Source: Candidatus Poribacteria bacterium (GTDB lineage: Bacteria > Poribacteria > WGA-4E > WGA-3G). Taken from it: a stretch of 64,000 nucleotides of DNA. Both the position numbers and the translations under genes were made by a program. Shown piece by piece: positions 54,395 to 63,463 of this stretch (within the stretch, counting starts at the first letter, position 1; the number at the start of each line of letters is the position of its first letter). The notes under the pieces are model-generated. The model saw nothing but the letters and a program-made list of their open reading frames with translations. It did no database searches and was not told the DNA's origin. Location of the stretch: the NCBI GenBank assembly GCA_003635315.1, contig PYJD01000016.1, positions 44,751-108,750 on the forward strand, read 5' to 3'.

Positions 54395-54793
54395 CTATAT
54401 GATTTCGACTACAGCACCGATAGCTTCGAGTTGCTCTTTCGTTTTCTCTGCGTCATCTTTGCTGATACCTTCTTGGATAACAACGGGAGCAGATTCAACC
54501 TTCTCTTTTGCTTCCTTCAAACCAAGACCGGTTATAGAGCGAACTTCTTTGATAAGAGGAATCTTCTGACCACCGATCTCTTTGATTTGCACATCAAATT
54601 CGGTTTTTTCAGCAGCTTCTTCAGCGCCACCATCTGCTTCAGCACCAGGAGCAGCAGCGACACCAGCAACCGCCATTGCGGGCATTGCTGATGCGCTAAC
54701 CCCAAACTTTTCTTCAAGAGCTTTAACTAATTCGGACAGTTCTAAGACTGTCATTTCACTAATCTCATCAATGATTTTTTCTAAATCTGCCAT
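54395..54793 (-). CDS. rplL: 50S ribosomal protein L7/L12
   Basis: L7/L12 forms the ribosomal stalk that recruits translation GTPases. The 132-residue protein has the dimerising N-terminus ([32 protein letters not shown]), an Ala/Gly hinge extended with acidic residues ([20 protein letters not shown]), and the globular domain with [13 protein letters not shown] (about 92-104). It is slightly longer than average because of the hinge. It follows rplJ by 30 bases under the same L10 leader. Confidence 0.98.
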   Translation of the reverse strand: MADLEKIIDEISEMTVLELSELVKALEEKFGVSASAMPAMAVAGVAAAPGAEADGGAEEAAEKTEFDVQIKEIGGQKIPLIKEVRSITGLGLKEAKEKVESAPVVIQEGISKDDAEKTKEQLEAIGAVVEII

Positions 54794-54823
54794 TTTTCAA
54801 TCCTTTCAAAAAAATTAGTAAGC

Positions 54824-55384
54824 CTATTCAGAGGCTTTCTTTTGTTCGGCGATCTGCGTTAAGACAGAAGTCACCTGACCGATTGTATTATTTAGAACAT
54901 TCACAAACCCTTGTATAGGTGATCCATTATTCAGCACATTTACAAGACCATATAGAGGAGCACCTATTCCTCCAATTGCTTTTGCAATTAGTTGATCCCT
55001 TGAAGGCATATCTTGAAGTGCTTTAACACCATCTGCATCAATGACCGTTGTTCCAAGAATCCCACCTTTAATTGTTAAATTTTCATGGTCTTCAATGAAA
55101 TCAAATAGCAATTTACTTGATGCAGCAGGATCATCACATCCCGCAAGAGCAGTGTTACCTTTTAAGTACGGCGCAAGACCTTCAATTTCTCTTTCTTGCG
55201 CGACGACGTTAATTAACGTATTCTTACAAACCTTATACTGGACGTTAGCGTCGCGAAGTTTTTGTCGCAAATCGTTAACCTCAGCAACAGTTAGTCCTTT
55301 AAAATCTGTAAGAAGAATGACATCCGAACTTTCAAAAAGCTCGCGAATTTGTCCAACCTGCTGAACATTGGTATCATTCGGCAT
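54824..55384 (-). CDS. rplJ: 50S ribosomal protein L10
   Basis: L10 anchors L7/L12 dimers to the ribosome. The 186-residue sequence shows FESSDVILLTDFKGLTVAEVNDLRQKLR (about 14-41), YKVCKNTLINVVAQ and the central GNTALAGCDDPAA, all usual. The C-terminal helix that carries L7/L12 (VLNNTIGQVTSVLTQIAEQKKASE) is present. An L10 leader with attenuator stands upstream. Length is normal. Confidence 0.98.
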   Translation of the reverse strand: MPNDTNVQQVGQIRELFESSDVILLTDFKGLTVAEVNDLRQKLRDANVQYKVCKNTLINVVAQEREIEGLAPYLKGNTALAGCDDPAASSKLLFDFIEDHENLTIKGGILGTTVIDADGVKALQDMPSRDQLIAKAIGGIGAPLYGLVNVLNNGSPIQGFVNVLNNTIGQVTSVLTQIAEQKKASE

Positions 55385-55424
55385 AGGTTAGCTCCTTTCA
55401 CAGTTTGACGTTCATCCAAAATAG

Positions 55425-55551
55425 AAAAACCCCCAGTGACCTGGAGGCTTGACTCAACTACGGAAAGTAAGATGTTCCACTACCTAAGTAGTAATCTATA
55501 AACTCAATCCGAGTCTCGGTAGGTAATTAAGCCAAAGCTCCTACTTTCTAC
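55425..55551 (-). ncRNA. Ribosomal protein L10 leader with attenuator
   Basis: In the minus-strand 5' region of rplJ the sequence GTAGAAAGTAGGAG...CCTACCGAGACTCGG...TTACTTTCCGTAG matches the conserved L10 leader, where L10(L12)4 binds and represses its own operon. The outer stem AGAAAGTA/TTACTTTC is intact. A terminator hairpin, CCTCCAG/CTGGGGG followed by TTTTTC, lies at 55425-55447, consistent with attenuation. Confidence 0.88.
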
Positions 55552-55704
55552 AACTCTATTCTGATATGATGAATATTGTCTAAACCTAAATTATGCACGG
55601 TATATGGTATACAGTGCCTCTCCAATCTTTGTTGAATAATTACATCATTGTATCATTATGTATAATCTTGTATGTTATATTAGTCGTATCTAACAATTTC
55701 CGAA

Positions 55705-56403
55705 TTATACAAACTGTTGTGGGTCAATCCGAATACCAACACCCATGGTTGAGGAAATAGCGACACTTCTAATATATCGTCCTTTTGTTGAGGACGGTCG
55801 CGCTTTCACAAGAACATCCATAACAGTCATCAAATTATCTTTAATTTGTGGCTCTTCAAAAGAAGTCTTTCCAATCGGAACGTGTACGATACCTGATAGC
55901 CGTTCAACCCTATATTCAATTTGTCCTGCCTTAATATTCTGGAGGGTATCGGCAATATCCATAGTAACGGTTCCAGCTTTTGGGTTAGGCATAAGACCTC
56001 TTGGTCCCAGAACTCTTCCCAACTTTGGCATAATACTACGCATTAGATCCGGTGTAGCGATTGTGGCGTCAAATTCAAGCCATCCATCAGCGATCTTATC
56101 AACAAGTTCATCGGTTCCGACAAAGTCTGCCCCAGCTTCTTCAGCTTCCTTAGCTTTATCACCTTCAGCAAAAACGACAACGCGAACAGATTTCCCTGTC
56201 CCGTGAGGTAATGCGACTGTACCTCGGATATTTTGGTCAGCGACCCTTGCATCTATACCGAGTCTTGAAGCCAAATCAATGGTCTCATCAAATTTCGCAG
56301 TACTTGTTTTCTTTAGGAGTGATACAGCTTCGTCGACAGTATATAAACTGAGTCGATCAACATTCTCTTGAATATCGTTATATCGTTTTCCTCTTTTCGC
56401 CAT
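55705..56403 (-). CDS. rplA: 50S ribosomal protein L1
   Basis: L1 forms the mobile L1 stalk near the ribosomal exit site. The 232-residue protein from ATG 56403 ([10 protein letters not shown]) has [35 protein letters not shown], followed by [23 protein letters not shown] (about 120-142), the classic L1 signature. I prefer this ATG to an upstream in-frame one at 56421, because GGAG lies seven bases before it and the family begins here. It follows rplK in the operon. Confidence 0.98.
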   Translation of the reverse strand: MAKRGKRYNDIQENVDRLSLYTVDEAVSLLKKTSTAKFDETIDLASRLGIDARVADQNIRGTVALPHGTGKSVRVVVFAEGDKAKEAEEAGADFVGTDELVDKIADGWLEFDATIATPDLMRSIMPKLGRVLGPRGLMPNPKAGTVTMDIADTLQNIKAGQIEYRVERLSGIVHVPIGKTSFEEPQIKDNLMTVMDVLVKARPSSTKGRYIRSVAISSTMGVGIRIDPQQFV

Positions 56404-56467
56404 TTTACTCTCCAAGTTCATTCAACCAATTTCAATAGTCGATTAAATGAATAGATTAACCAGTAAT

Positions 56468-56890
56468 TTAGTTTATATTCAAACCCATACTTCGTGCTGT
56501 ACCTTCAACCATACGGACAGCTGCCTCAATATCATTTGTGTTGAGGTCGGGTAATTTCGTTTGTGCAATCTCTCGTATCTGATCACTGGTAACGGTTGCG
56601 ACTTTATTTCTGTTTGGTTCACCGGAACCTTTAGCGATTTTTGCTGCTGATTTAAGCAAAACAGCTGCAGGGGGTGATTTGACAACAAATGTAAAGGATC
56701 TATCGCTAAAACATGTAATGATCGTGGTAACAACCATTCCAGTTTGCTGCTGGGTTTGTGCATTGAAGGTTTTAATAAATTCCTGCAGGTTGATTGCATA
56801 AGGTGCTAAACTTGGTCCGACTGGAGGTTGAGGGGTTGCTTGACCAGAAACCAATTGCAGTTTGACTTCACCTGCTACTTTTTTTGCCAT
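56468..56890 (-). CDS. rplK: 50S ribosomal protein L11
   Basis: L11 binds the GTPase-associated region of 23S rRNA. The 140-residue protein shows [20 protein letters not shown] at the N-terminus and, at the C-terminus, [30 protein letters not shown], diagnostic of L11. [15 protein letters not shown] is in the middle. It lies between nusG and rplA in standard order, with 31 bases to nusG. Confidence 0.98.
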   Translation of the reverse strand: MAKKVAGEVKLQLVSGQATPQPPVGPSLAPYAINLQEFIKTFNAQTQQQTGMVVTTIITCFSDRSFTFVVKSPPAAVLLKSAAKIAKGSGEPNRNKVATVTSDQIREIAQTKLPDLNTNDIEAAVRMVEGTARSMGLNIN

Positions 56891-56921
56891 TATCTTACTA
56901 CTCCGTTACTTCCAAATATAA

Positions 56922-57491
56922 TTATAATCTTTCAACCCCTAAGAATCCTAACTCAAGGGGTGTTGAACGTCCAAAAATAGAAATAGAAAGGCTTAGTCTT
57001 TGCCTTTGCATATCAATACCGAGTATCTCAGCAGTAAAACTACTGAAAGGTCCTTCAATAACACGTACTTTATCACCGACAGAGTATGTAATTTCAGGCA
57101 TAGGTGCTTCTTCAACAGTGGAACTATGAAGCATCCGCTCTAAATCTTCAGACGTTAGGGGTGTTGGGTTAGCATTGCCTAAAAAGTTCATAACCCCTGG
57201 TGTTTCTTGTATAAATGCCCAACTCCTCTGACCGATTCCATTATCAACATGAGGACCGATTTCATGTAAACAGTTTACAAGCACATATCCGGGATATGTT
57301 GGTGATGTCCTTTCTTTACGTTTACCGTCCTCATTCTTCACAGTGGTAGACATAGGAACGTTGATCTGGAGGATCTCCTCACGAAGTTCCTTATCGGAAT
57401 CAGAATCCGATGCAAGTCGTCTCTCTAAATTAAACTGTATTTTCTTTTCATGTCCAGTGTATACCTGAACAATATACCAGAAACCGTTCAT
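56922..57491 (-). CDS. nusG: Transcription termination/antitermination factor NusG
   Basis: NusG binds RNA polymerase and, through its KOW domain, Rho or the ribosome. The 189-residue protein begins MNGFWYIVQVYTGHEKKIQF, the normal NGN start, has YPGYVLVNCL and WAFIQETPGVMNFLG, and ends in a KOW domain (VGDKVRVIEGPFSSFTAEIL, about 140-159). I take ATG 57491 over an in-frame GTG at 57503. A small insertion (DSDSDKELREEIL) after the first helix is slightly unusual. It follows secE by 89 bases. Confidence 0.97.
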   Translation of the reverse strand: MNGFWYIVQVYTGHEKKIQFNLERRLASDSDSDKELREEILQINVPMSTTVKNEDGKRKERTSPTYPGYVLVNCLHEIGPHVDNGIGQRSWAFIQETPGVMNFLGNANPTPLTSEDLERMLHSSTVEEAPMPEITYSVGDKVRVIEGPFSSFTAEILGIDMQRQRLSLSISIFGRSTPLELGFLGVERL

Positions 57492-57580
57492 GGATACTCT
57501 CACTGTGTTACTAAAAGTCGTTAATAGAATAAGTACTCATATCAGTATGAAATGTACCAGATAAAATAGCTATAACAGTC

Positions 57581-57961
57581 TTAACCTTTGATGAGGAACA
57601 ATTGTCTTAAGAAAGACATTCCCCAACCAGAAAGCGGTTCATTTAGGTTAAGTGCATAGGTTGTAATGAGTACAACAACCAATGGAATACAAGCAATAGC
57701 AGTATAGTGTATACGGCGTTTTTCCAACCCTTTGCCAAAGAAAAAAACACCAGCAGGAATTATGACTAAAATAATATTTGCAGGCCATTTCCATACAGGT
57801 TGAGCGGAACTACCATCGACTAACCACAGAAAAATTCCGAGCATAGCACTGGCAATTAAGACAACAACCGTACTTCCTCGAACCTGTTCCCAATCAGGTT
57901 TAGACACCTTCTGCCATTCTAATATAATATTTTGTATATAAGCTTTGAAACGGGCAATCAT
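57581..57961 (-). CDS. secE: Preprotein translocase subunit SecE, extended
   Basis: SecE clamps SecY in the translocon. The conserved part is at about residues 12-46: ILEWQKVSKPDWEQVRGSTVVVL continuing into one membrane helix. The protein has 126 residues, about twice the usual length; after the standard core come two further hydrophobic segments (about 60-75 and 88-104) and a short tail (SFLRQLFLIKG). The position before nusG and after tRNA-Trp is standard, so I trust the identity. The C-terminal extension is unusual. Confidence 0.92.
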   Translation of the reverse strand: MIARFKAYIQNIILEWQKVSKPDWEQVRGSTVVVLIASAMLGIFLWLVDGSSAQPVWKWPANIILVIIPAGVFFFGKGLEKRRIHYTAIACIPLVVVLITTYALNLNEPLSGWGMSFLRQLFLIKG

Positions 57962-57973
57962 AAGTTTTTAAGG

Positions 57974-58047
57974 CAGGCCAGGAGGGATTCGAACCCCCAA
58001 CATCCGGTTTTGGAGACCGGCGCTCTACCAGTTAGAGCTACTGGCCT
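57974..58047 (-). tRNA. trnW: tRNA-Trp (CCA)
   Basis: The cloverleaf is readable on the minus strand: acceptor AGGCCAG/CTGGCCT, T loop GGTTCGAATCC, anticodon loop CTCCAAA with anticodon CCA. It lies directly upstream of secE, a common arrangement. Confidence 0.97.
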
Positions 58048-58059
58048 ACGTAATATCTT

Positions 58060-58212
58060 CTATCGATTCTCCTTATGGAGTGTATGTTTCCGACAGAAAC
58101 GACAATATTTCTTTCGTTCATATCGATCTTGTTGTGTGCGTCTATTACGAGTTGTCACGTAATTTCTCTGTTTACATTCATCACATGCTAAAGTAACAAT
58201 ATCTCTTGGCAT
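58060..58212 (-). CDS. rpmG: 50S ribosomal protein L33
   Basis: A 50-residue protein beginning [18 protein letters not shown] and containing the four zinc-ribbon cysteines (CDEC and CRFC), with [15 protein letters not shown] at the end, the signature of L33. The start at 58212 has GAGG seven bases upstream; ATG 58218 is too close to it. It is encoded between tRNA-Thr and tRNA-Trp in the tRNA-secE-nusG cluster, as in many bacteria. The zinc form (with cysteines) is used here. Confidence 0.96.
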   Translation of the reverse strand: MPRDIVTLACDECKQRNYVTTRNRRTQQDRYERKKYCRFCRKHTLHKENR

Positions 58213-58235
58213 TTTCATACCTCGTATATTTGTGG

Positions 58236-58308
<73 letters not shown>

Positions 58309-58326
58309 AATTAATTGGATGTCACA

Positions 58327-58399
58327 AGCGGGAGACGGGATTCGAACCCGCGACGCATGGCTTGGAAGGCCAATGCTCTACCAGCTGAGCTACTCCCGC
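58327..58399 (-). tRNA. trnG: tRNA-Gly (TCC)
   Basis: Acceptor GCGGGAG/CTCCCGC, anticodon loop CTTCCAA (TCC) and T arm GCGGGTTCGAATCCCGT are intact on the minus strand. Confidence 0.97.
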
Positions 58400-58410
58400 A
58401 CAATCAGAGA

Positions 58411-58492
58411 TGGGGGCGGACGGATTCGAACCGCCGTAGGCGTAGCCAACAGATTTACAGTCTGCCCTTTTTGACCGCTCAAGCACACCCCC
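58411..58492 (-). tRNA. trnY: tRNA-Tyr (GTA)
   Basis: An 82-base class II tRNA with a long variable arm. Acceptor GGGGGTG pairs with CGCCCCC (with G-C/T variation), and the anticodon loop CTGTAAA gives GTA. T arm GGCGGTTCGAATCCGTC. Confidence 0.96.
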
Positions 58493-58498
58493 AATATA

Positions 58499-58570
58499 AG
58501 CTGACGAGAGGAATCGAACCTCCAACCTAGTGATTACAAATCACTTGCTCTACCATTGAGCCACGTCAGC
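58499..58570 (-). tRNA. trnT: tRNA-Thr (TGT)
   Basis: Acceptor GCTGACG/CGTCAGC, anticodon loop TTTGTAA (TGT) and T arm GGAGGTTCGATTCCTCT are intact. It is the first gene of the tRNA-rpmG-secE-nusG-ribosomal run. Confidence 0.97.
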
Positions 58571-58695
58571 ATTCTACTGTACTTGTCTTACTATGTCTGA
58601 AAACTAAACACCTCAAAATAAATTGTATGGGAAATGATAAGTAATAATACGCAGATTGGCTTGTGTTTAATTAAAATACCATAAGGCAAAAATAC

Positions 58696-58725
58696 ACCCT
58701 TAAAGTATACTTAATCTTTAAGGGT
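58696..58725 (-). terminator. Terminator after rpoZ
   Basis: ACCCTTAAAG (58696-58705) pairs perfectly with CTTTAAGGGT (58716-58725). On the minus strand it is followed by GTATTTTTG. It lies 25 bases after the rpoZ stop. Confidence 0.8.
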
Positions 58726-58750
58726 ATGTCAAGTAAATCTATGTCTATGT

Positions 58751-59131
58751 TTAACCTTCGTCCTCAATATCCCTATCACTGTCATTGTCAGTGTCTGAAT
58801 CACTTTCCGCTTCATCATCTCTGACTTCATTCGCATTTTCTCCGTAGAGTTCTTCAAAATGTTCATCAGCATCAACAGCATCAAAACCAGATGACTCAGA
58901 GGTAAAAATGGATGGCGTGCCGGATGCAATTGGTTCGGGATCAACTTTCTCATATACCAATTCACCAGCAGCTAATTCTTCTGTGGCGATTGAAACAGGC
59001 ATTTTTTTCTTAGATAAACCTGCCCCTAAAAGTTCATCATTTAATGCGCGAGCCCTTTTAGCAATAATATTAACGGCAAGATATTTATTATGGACCTGCT
59101 CATCTAACTCTTCAAGATAAACAATCGGCAT
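58751..59131 (-). CDS. rpoZ: RNA polymerase omega subunit with acidic tail
   Basis: Omega helps assemble RNA polymerase. The N-terminal half of this 126-residue protein fits: NKYLAVNIIAKRARALNDEL (about 15-34), with KKKMPVSIATEELAAGELVYE after it. The last 45 residues are rich in Asp, Glu and Ser (AESDSDTDNDSDRDIEDEG), a long acidic extension. It lies close to the ribosomal and tRNA cluster but on its own transcript, ended by the hairpin at 58696. Confidence 0.87.
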   Translation of the reverse strand: MPIVYLEELDEQVHNKYLAVNIIAKRARALNDELLGAGLSKKKMPVSIATEELAAGELVYEKVDPEPIASGTPSIFTSESSGFDAVDADEHFEELYGENANEVRDDEAESDSDTDNDSDRDIEDEG

Positions 59132-59278
59132 TAATTTTCTCCATTTGTAAAGACTCGTAATACCTTAATTATATTCTTAATATACATTGAAGTCAAATTT
59201 ATTTTGACTTCTTACTGCTTAAGATGGTAAAATTCTATACTAAATTTAAATGATACTCACATACTTAAGGAATGACGA

Positions 59279-60346
59279 ATGGATAAGACTGTCGAACACA
59301 TTTTAGATAAAGCACTTGATGGTGTGCGTTTGAATTTCGATGACGCGCTAACACTTTTTAAGAGTTATGACCTACTCCCGTTAGGACATGCAGCAGATGT
59401 TATTCGGCAGCGGAAACATACAGAAGGCTTTATTACCTATATCGTAGATCGAAATATTAACTACACGAATTGGTGTTATGTTGATTGTGATTTTTGTGCA
59501 TTCTACCGACACCGTAAAGATCCAGATGCGTATGTCATGGAGCGTGAAGAACTTGGCGTAAAAATACAAGAAACTATTGATTTAGGTGGTGAACTCATCC
59601 TCATGCAGGGTGGATTGCACCCAAAGCTGAAATTGGAGTGGTATGAAGATTTACTGAGATGGATTAAGTCTAACTATAAGATACATATCCACGGATTCTC
59701 TCCCCCAGAACTGGACTGGTTTGCGAAGATCAACCGTATGTCTTTAAAAGTCGTTCTATCCAGATTACGCGATGCTGGCTTAGATTCAATCCCCGGCGGT
59801 GGTGCGGAGATTTTAACAGACCATTCCAGAAATATCATCAGTCCAAAGAAATGCACAGCAGATGAATGGCTTGAAGTCATGAGACAAGGACATCTTGTGG
59901 GACTCAAATCCAGTGCCACAATGATGTATGGACACGTTGAGAGTTACGCTGAACGGGTCGAACATCTCATGAAACTCCGCGACCTTCAAGACGAAACAGG
60001 TGGGTTTACAGCCTTTATATGTTGGTCATTTCAACCCAACAATACAGATCTCTCAGATATTCCCCCAGCCGGTAGTTTCGAGTATCTCAAGACCTTGGCT
60101 ATATCACGTTTAGTCCTTGATAATATTGACAACTTCCAATCTTCGTGGGTTACGCAAGGACCGAAGATAGGACAACTCTCATTAAAATTCGGTGCTAACG
60201 ATATGGGTGGGACGATGATAGAAGAGAATGTCGTTAGCAAAGCCGGTACAGTGTATTGTATGCCTATAGAAGAGATAGAACGTACAATATCAGAATTGGG
60301 ATTTATACCGAAACGTCGTAACTTCTTTTACGACATTCTAAATTAG
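59279..60346 (+). CDS. mqnC: Radical SAM cyclic dehypoxanthinyl futalosine synthase
   Basis: MqnC cyclises dehypoxanthine futalosine in the futalosine route to menaquinone. The 355-residue protein has the radical SAM cluster motif C66-x3-C70-x2-C73 (WCYVDCDFC), then CAFYRHRKDPDAYVM, LMQGGLHPKL, HIHGFSPPE, AGLDSIPGGGAEIL, HLVGLKSSATMMYG and LQDETGGFTAFICWSFQP. These are the diagnostic segments of MqnC rather than CofH or MqnE. AAGGAA precedes the ATG. Its stop codon overlaps that of the convergent ppiD-like gene. Other mqn genes are not in the window. Confidence 0.94.
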   Translation: MDKTVEHILDKALDGVRLNFDDALTLFKSYDLLPLGHAADVIRQRKHTEGFITYIVDRNINYTNWCYVDCDFCAFYRHRKDPDAYVMEREELGVKIQETIDLGGELILMQGGLHPKLKLEWYEDLLRWIKSNYKIHIHGFSPPELDWFAKINRMSLKVVLSRLRDAGLDSIPGGGAEILTDHSRNIISPKKCTADEWLEVMRQGHLVGLKSSATMMYGHVESYAERVEHLMKLRDLQDETGGFTAFICWSFQPNNTDLSDIPPAGSFEYLKTLAISRLVLDNIDNFQSSWVTQGPKIGQLSLKFGANDMGGTMIEENVVSKAGTVYCMPIEEIERTISELGFIPKRRNFFYDILN

Positions 60347-62298
60347 CGATAATCCTCGTGTATCCAAGGATTAGCCATCTTCTTCCGACTTGCAAACCAA
60401 TTGTCGTAGGCTTGTTGTTTCTTCGTTTGAAGTATATTTTTTATACGATCCTTTTTCTGCGTAGGATCTTTCTCAAAAAGTTCCAAGTCAGCTTCTTCTC
60501 GTTCGGTTAATTCGACTATATAGGTTGAAGAATCCCCAGCCAACGGTCCCTTTACATCTCCTATAGCCATATTAAAAGCTGCAAACATAACCGCTTTTGA
60601 GTTCCCCATACCAGAAACATAAGAACTCCCCGGTGTCAGGTTAAATAAATTGCTTTCTTGAACCGTTTTTTGGTCTGAAGGTATACCCTCTGGTGCTGTA
60701 TATTTCTTAAGTAAATCATCCAGAGATTCAGCGTCAGTCTCTTGTTTAACCAACCTTTGTGCATCTGCGAAAGAGAGTTCTTTTGCTTTTATATCTCGTA
60801 AATCGTCGATTACCTGGCTCTTTACATCATCAAACGCAGGAATTGCGGCTTGTTTTTTTCCGAGAACCTTCGTAACATAAAAAGCGGCAACATCCCCATT
60901 GTATTTCTTCGATTCAATAGTATTAATTACCCCGACCTCCATATCAAAAAGTTCTTCAAGCACCCCTTGATTACTCCACTTAGATCCTATTTGTGGAATA
61001 GTGACCACGTCTTTATCGAAAAAACCTGTCTCGGCAACACTAAGTGATAGATCTTTATAGCTATCAAGACCAATTGCAGTCTCATAATCTTCTACTTCAA
61101 TATCAAATAATAGGTCGTCAGCAACTCTTTTTGCCTTATCAACACCGACGATTTTAGTCACATTTTCACGAATTTGATTTTCTACTTCAGGAAAAGGTTT
61201 AATACTTTCTTGTAATTTCTCCTCTAATTTGATGATATGAAACCCAAAAGAGGTTTCAACTAAACTGCTTACTTCACCAGGTTGCAAAACATCAAAACAT
61301 GTTTCTTCAAAAGGTTTTACCATATCTCCTCGTGCGAAATAATCCCCTGGAGGCAGATTTTTATTGTTCCCTCGTAAAGCACCACCATTAGCACCAGATG
61401 GTCCCTCTGAATGTGTCTTCGCTAAATCTGCGAATGATGCCCCTGAAGCTAATTCAGCATTAACTGTTTTTAGTAATTCTTCTGCAGCCTTCTTTACTTC
61501 TGCCTTTTGTTCATCTGTTGCCTCTTTCGGAAATTGTTTCAAGATGTGCCGTGCTTTCACAACCTCAGGCGTAGTAAATTCACTCTGATTTTGGTTGTAA
61601 TAGTTCTCAATATCGGTATTCGTAACAAAGTCCTCAGGTTTTATACGTAAAAATTTCGCATTAAGCTGTTCTTCTTTTTTATACTTTGCTTGGTTCTCTT
61701 GGTAATACTTTTCAGCTTCAGCATCATCAACACTTACAGTAGATGTATAATCACTATGTCGAAATTCGATATATTTGACCTTAGCTTTATCGGACTCAAG
61801 ACGATATGCAAGTTCAGCTTCATTGTCTGTTACCAACTCAAGACCTTGAATGTTATCTCTTAGGAGTGTGGAACTAAGTTGTTGACGAATATTCTGTTTA
61901 TACAATTCAGCGACACCGAACCCTTCATACTGATTATATGTCTGAACCCGACTGCTATCACTTCGTATATATCGTTCAATCTCGGCATCACTAATCTTTG
62001 CGCTTCCTTCAATGGCTCGTCTGACTAAGAAGTCAATTATTTCTTTCTGTACAACTTTCTGATCTGGTTCTCCACCATACTGCTGATTTCGTCGGGATTG
62101 CATTTGTTCTGAGACCATATTCTCAAAATTTCCACGTGATACTTCTAATGATTGTATCTTAACAACTACTTCTTCCTCAGTACCATCTCCTTGTCCACCC
62201 GAACCCCCATATAACATAATAGATCCCACGACGAAGACGATGGCAATGACCCACATAAATATCTGTGCAATGAATTTTTCACGAAGAAAGATAATCAT
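60343..62298 (-). CDS. Membrane-anchored SurA/PpiD-like peptidyl-prolyl isomerase
   Basis: A 651-residue periplasmic chaperone. An N-terminal membrane helix (IFMWVIAIVFVVGSIMLYGG, about 13-32) anchors it. A SurA_N-like helical region follows (about 50-235). A parvulin (PPIC) domain is at about 248-360: ARHILKQFP, SFADLAKTHSEGPSGANGGALRG and VETSFGFHIIKLEE. A second, less obvious rotamase-like region precedes the C-terminus. This is the PpiD architecture, aiding outer-membrane and secreted protein folding. It overlaps mqnC tail to tail by three bases. Confidence 0.9.
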   Translation of the reverse strand: MIIFLREKFIAQIFMWVIAIVFVVGSIMLYGGSGGQGDGTEEEVVVKIQSLEVSRGNFENMVSEQMQSRRNQQYGGEPDQKVVQKEIIDFLVRRAIEGSAKISDAEIERYIRSDSSRVQTYNQYEGFGVAELYKQNIRQQLSSTLLRDNIQGLELVTDNEAELAYRLESDKAKVKYIEFRHSDYTSTVSVDDAEAEKYYQENQAKYKKEEQLNAKFLRIKPEDFVTNTDIENYYNQNQSEFTTPEVVKARHILKQFPKEATDEQKAEVKKAAEELLKTVNAELASGASFADLAKTHSEGPSGANGGALRGNNKNLPPGDYFARGDMVKPFEETCFDVLQPGEVSSLVETSFGFHIIKLEEKLQESIKPFPEVENQIRENVTKIVGVDKAKRVADDLLFDIEVEDYETAIGLDSYKDLSLSVAETGFFDKDVVTIPQIGSKWSNQGVLEELFDMEVGVINTIESKKYNGDVAAFYVTKVLGKKQAAIPAFDDVKSQVIDDLRDIKAKELSFADAQRLVKQETDAESLDDLLKKYTAPEGIPSDQKTVQESNLFNLTPGSSYVSGMGNSKAVMFAAFNMAIGDVKGPLAGDSSTYIVELTEREEADLELFEKDPTQKKDRIKNILQTKKQQAYDNWFASRKKMANPWIHEDYR

Positions 62299-62430
62299 AA
62301 ATTATTCACACTCCTCAATATCAAATGATGCTACTATTAATGATACTCTATCACTGATTATATTTCAATTAATTTTTCTATTAACACTTGCATTTAGTTT
62401 TGTTTTATCATATAATTTGCATCAGTACCA

Positions 62431-63324
62431 ATGGAAATAGATAATCTCAAAGATTTTAGTCTAAAATATACATTAGAATCTGGTCAATCGTTTAGATGGA
62501 GTCGAATTGATGATGCCTATTACGGTGTTGTTGAAGGGAGAATTCTCAAACTCCAACAAGAAAACCCAAGTACTTTAATAATTGAGAGTTCCTGTAATGA
62601 AGATGATGAAATACTCACAGAATTCCTCCTTCATTATTTAGACTTAAATAGGGATTTGGCATCAATATTGAGTGCTGTTAATGTAGATGCTTATATTGCA
62701 AAAGCAATCGAACATTTCTGGGGTATGCGCGTTCTGAATCAGGAGTTATGGGAAACTATAGCCTCATTTATTCTATCTCAGAACAATAATATATCACGGA
62801 TTCGAAATCTTATTCATACCCTCGCTGAAAAATTCGGAGAAAGAGTAGAATTTAAGGGTTACATGGATTATACGTTTCCATCAGCAAAATCCCTTGCAGA
62901 TGTAGGAGTTGATGAGATATTTTCTTGTGGTACAGGATACCGAGCCGAATATTTATGGCATGCAGCATCCAAGATCTCAAACGGAGAACTTCAGCTTGAT
63001 AAACTAAAAAACTTACCCTACATTGATGCAAAAAATGAACTCATGAATCTTGTGGGAGTGGGTGAGAAAGTCGCCGATTGCATTTGTCTATTTTCACTTG
63101 GACATCTTGAAGCATTGCCAATAGATGTGTGGATAAAACGTATTTTTGAACAGATATATTTAGGTAAGAAAGCAAGTGTGACCGAAATACGTCAATTTGC
63201 AAGTAATTATTTCGGTTCATACATCGGATATGCTCAACAATATCTGTTTCATTTTGCCCAAAGTAATCCCAATTGGGCAGATCCCGAATATTTGGCATTA
63301 AAAGACATAAAAAATAAAAAATAA
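62431..63324 (+). CDS. OGG1/AlkA-type 8-oxoguanine DNA glycosylase
   Basis: A 297-residue HhH-GPD base-excision enzyme. The N-terminal TBP-like part has LKYTLESGQSFRW (about 11-23), the usual OGG1 opening. The helix-hairpin-helix is MNLVGVGEKVADCICLFSLG (about 205-224), with catalytic Lys213, and the conserved Asp233 lies in LPIDVWIKR. This combination (Lys plus Asp) marks OGG1-like bifunctional glycosylase/lyases. No clear ribosome site is visible. It is monocistronic, divergent from the ppiD-like gene. Confidence 0.92.
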   Translation: MEIDNLKDFSLKYTLESGQSFRWSRIDDAYYGVVEGRILKLQQENPSTLIIESSCNEDDEILTEFLLHYLDLNRDLASILSAVNVDAYIAKAIEHFWGMRVLNQELWETIASFILSQNNNISRIRNLIHTLAEKFGERVEFKGYMDYTFPSAKSLADVGVDEIFSCGTGYRAEYLWHAASKISNGELQLDKLKNLPYIDAKNELMNLVGVGEKVADCICLFSLGHLEALPIDVWIKRIFEQIYLGKKASVTEIRQFASNYFGSYIGYAQQYLFHFAQSNPNWADPEYLALKDIKNKK

Positions 63325-63463
63325 TATAACATTATTAAAAGATATAAATAACAATAAGACATAAGATATAGTAAATTATGATACGTAGTACTACATATTT
63401 ATATATTATAACGACTTGTGCTAAATGACTTTGTGTAATACATCTAATACTATTCCGTAAGTT

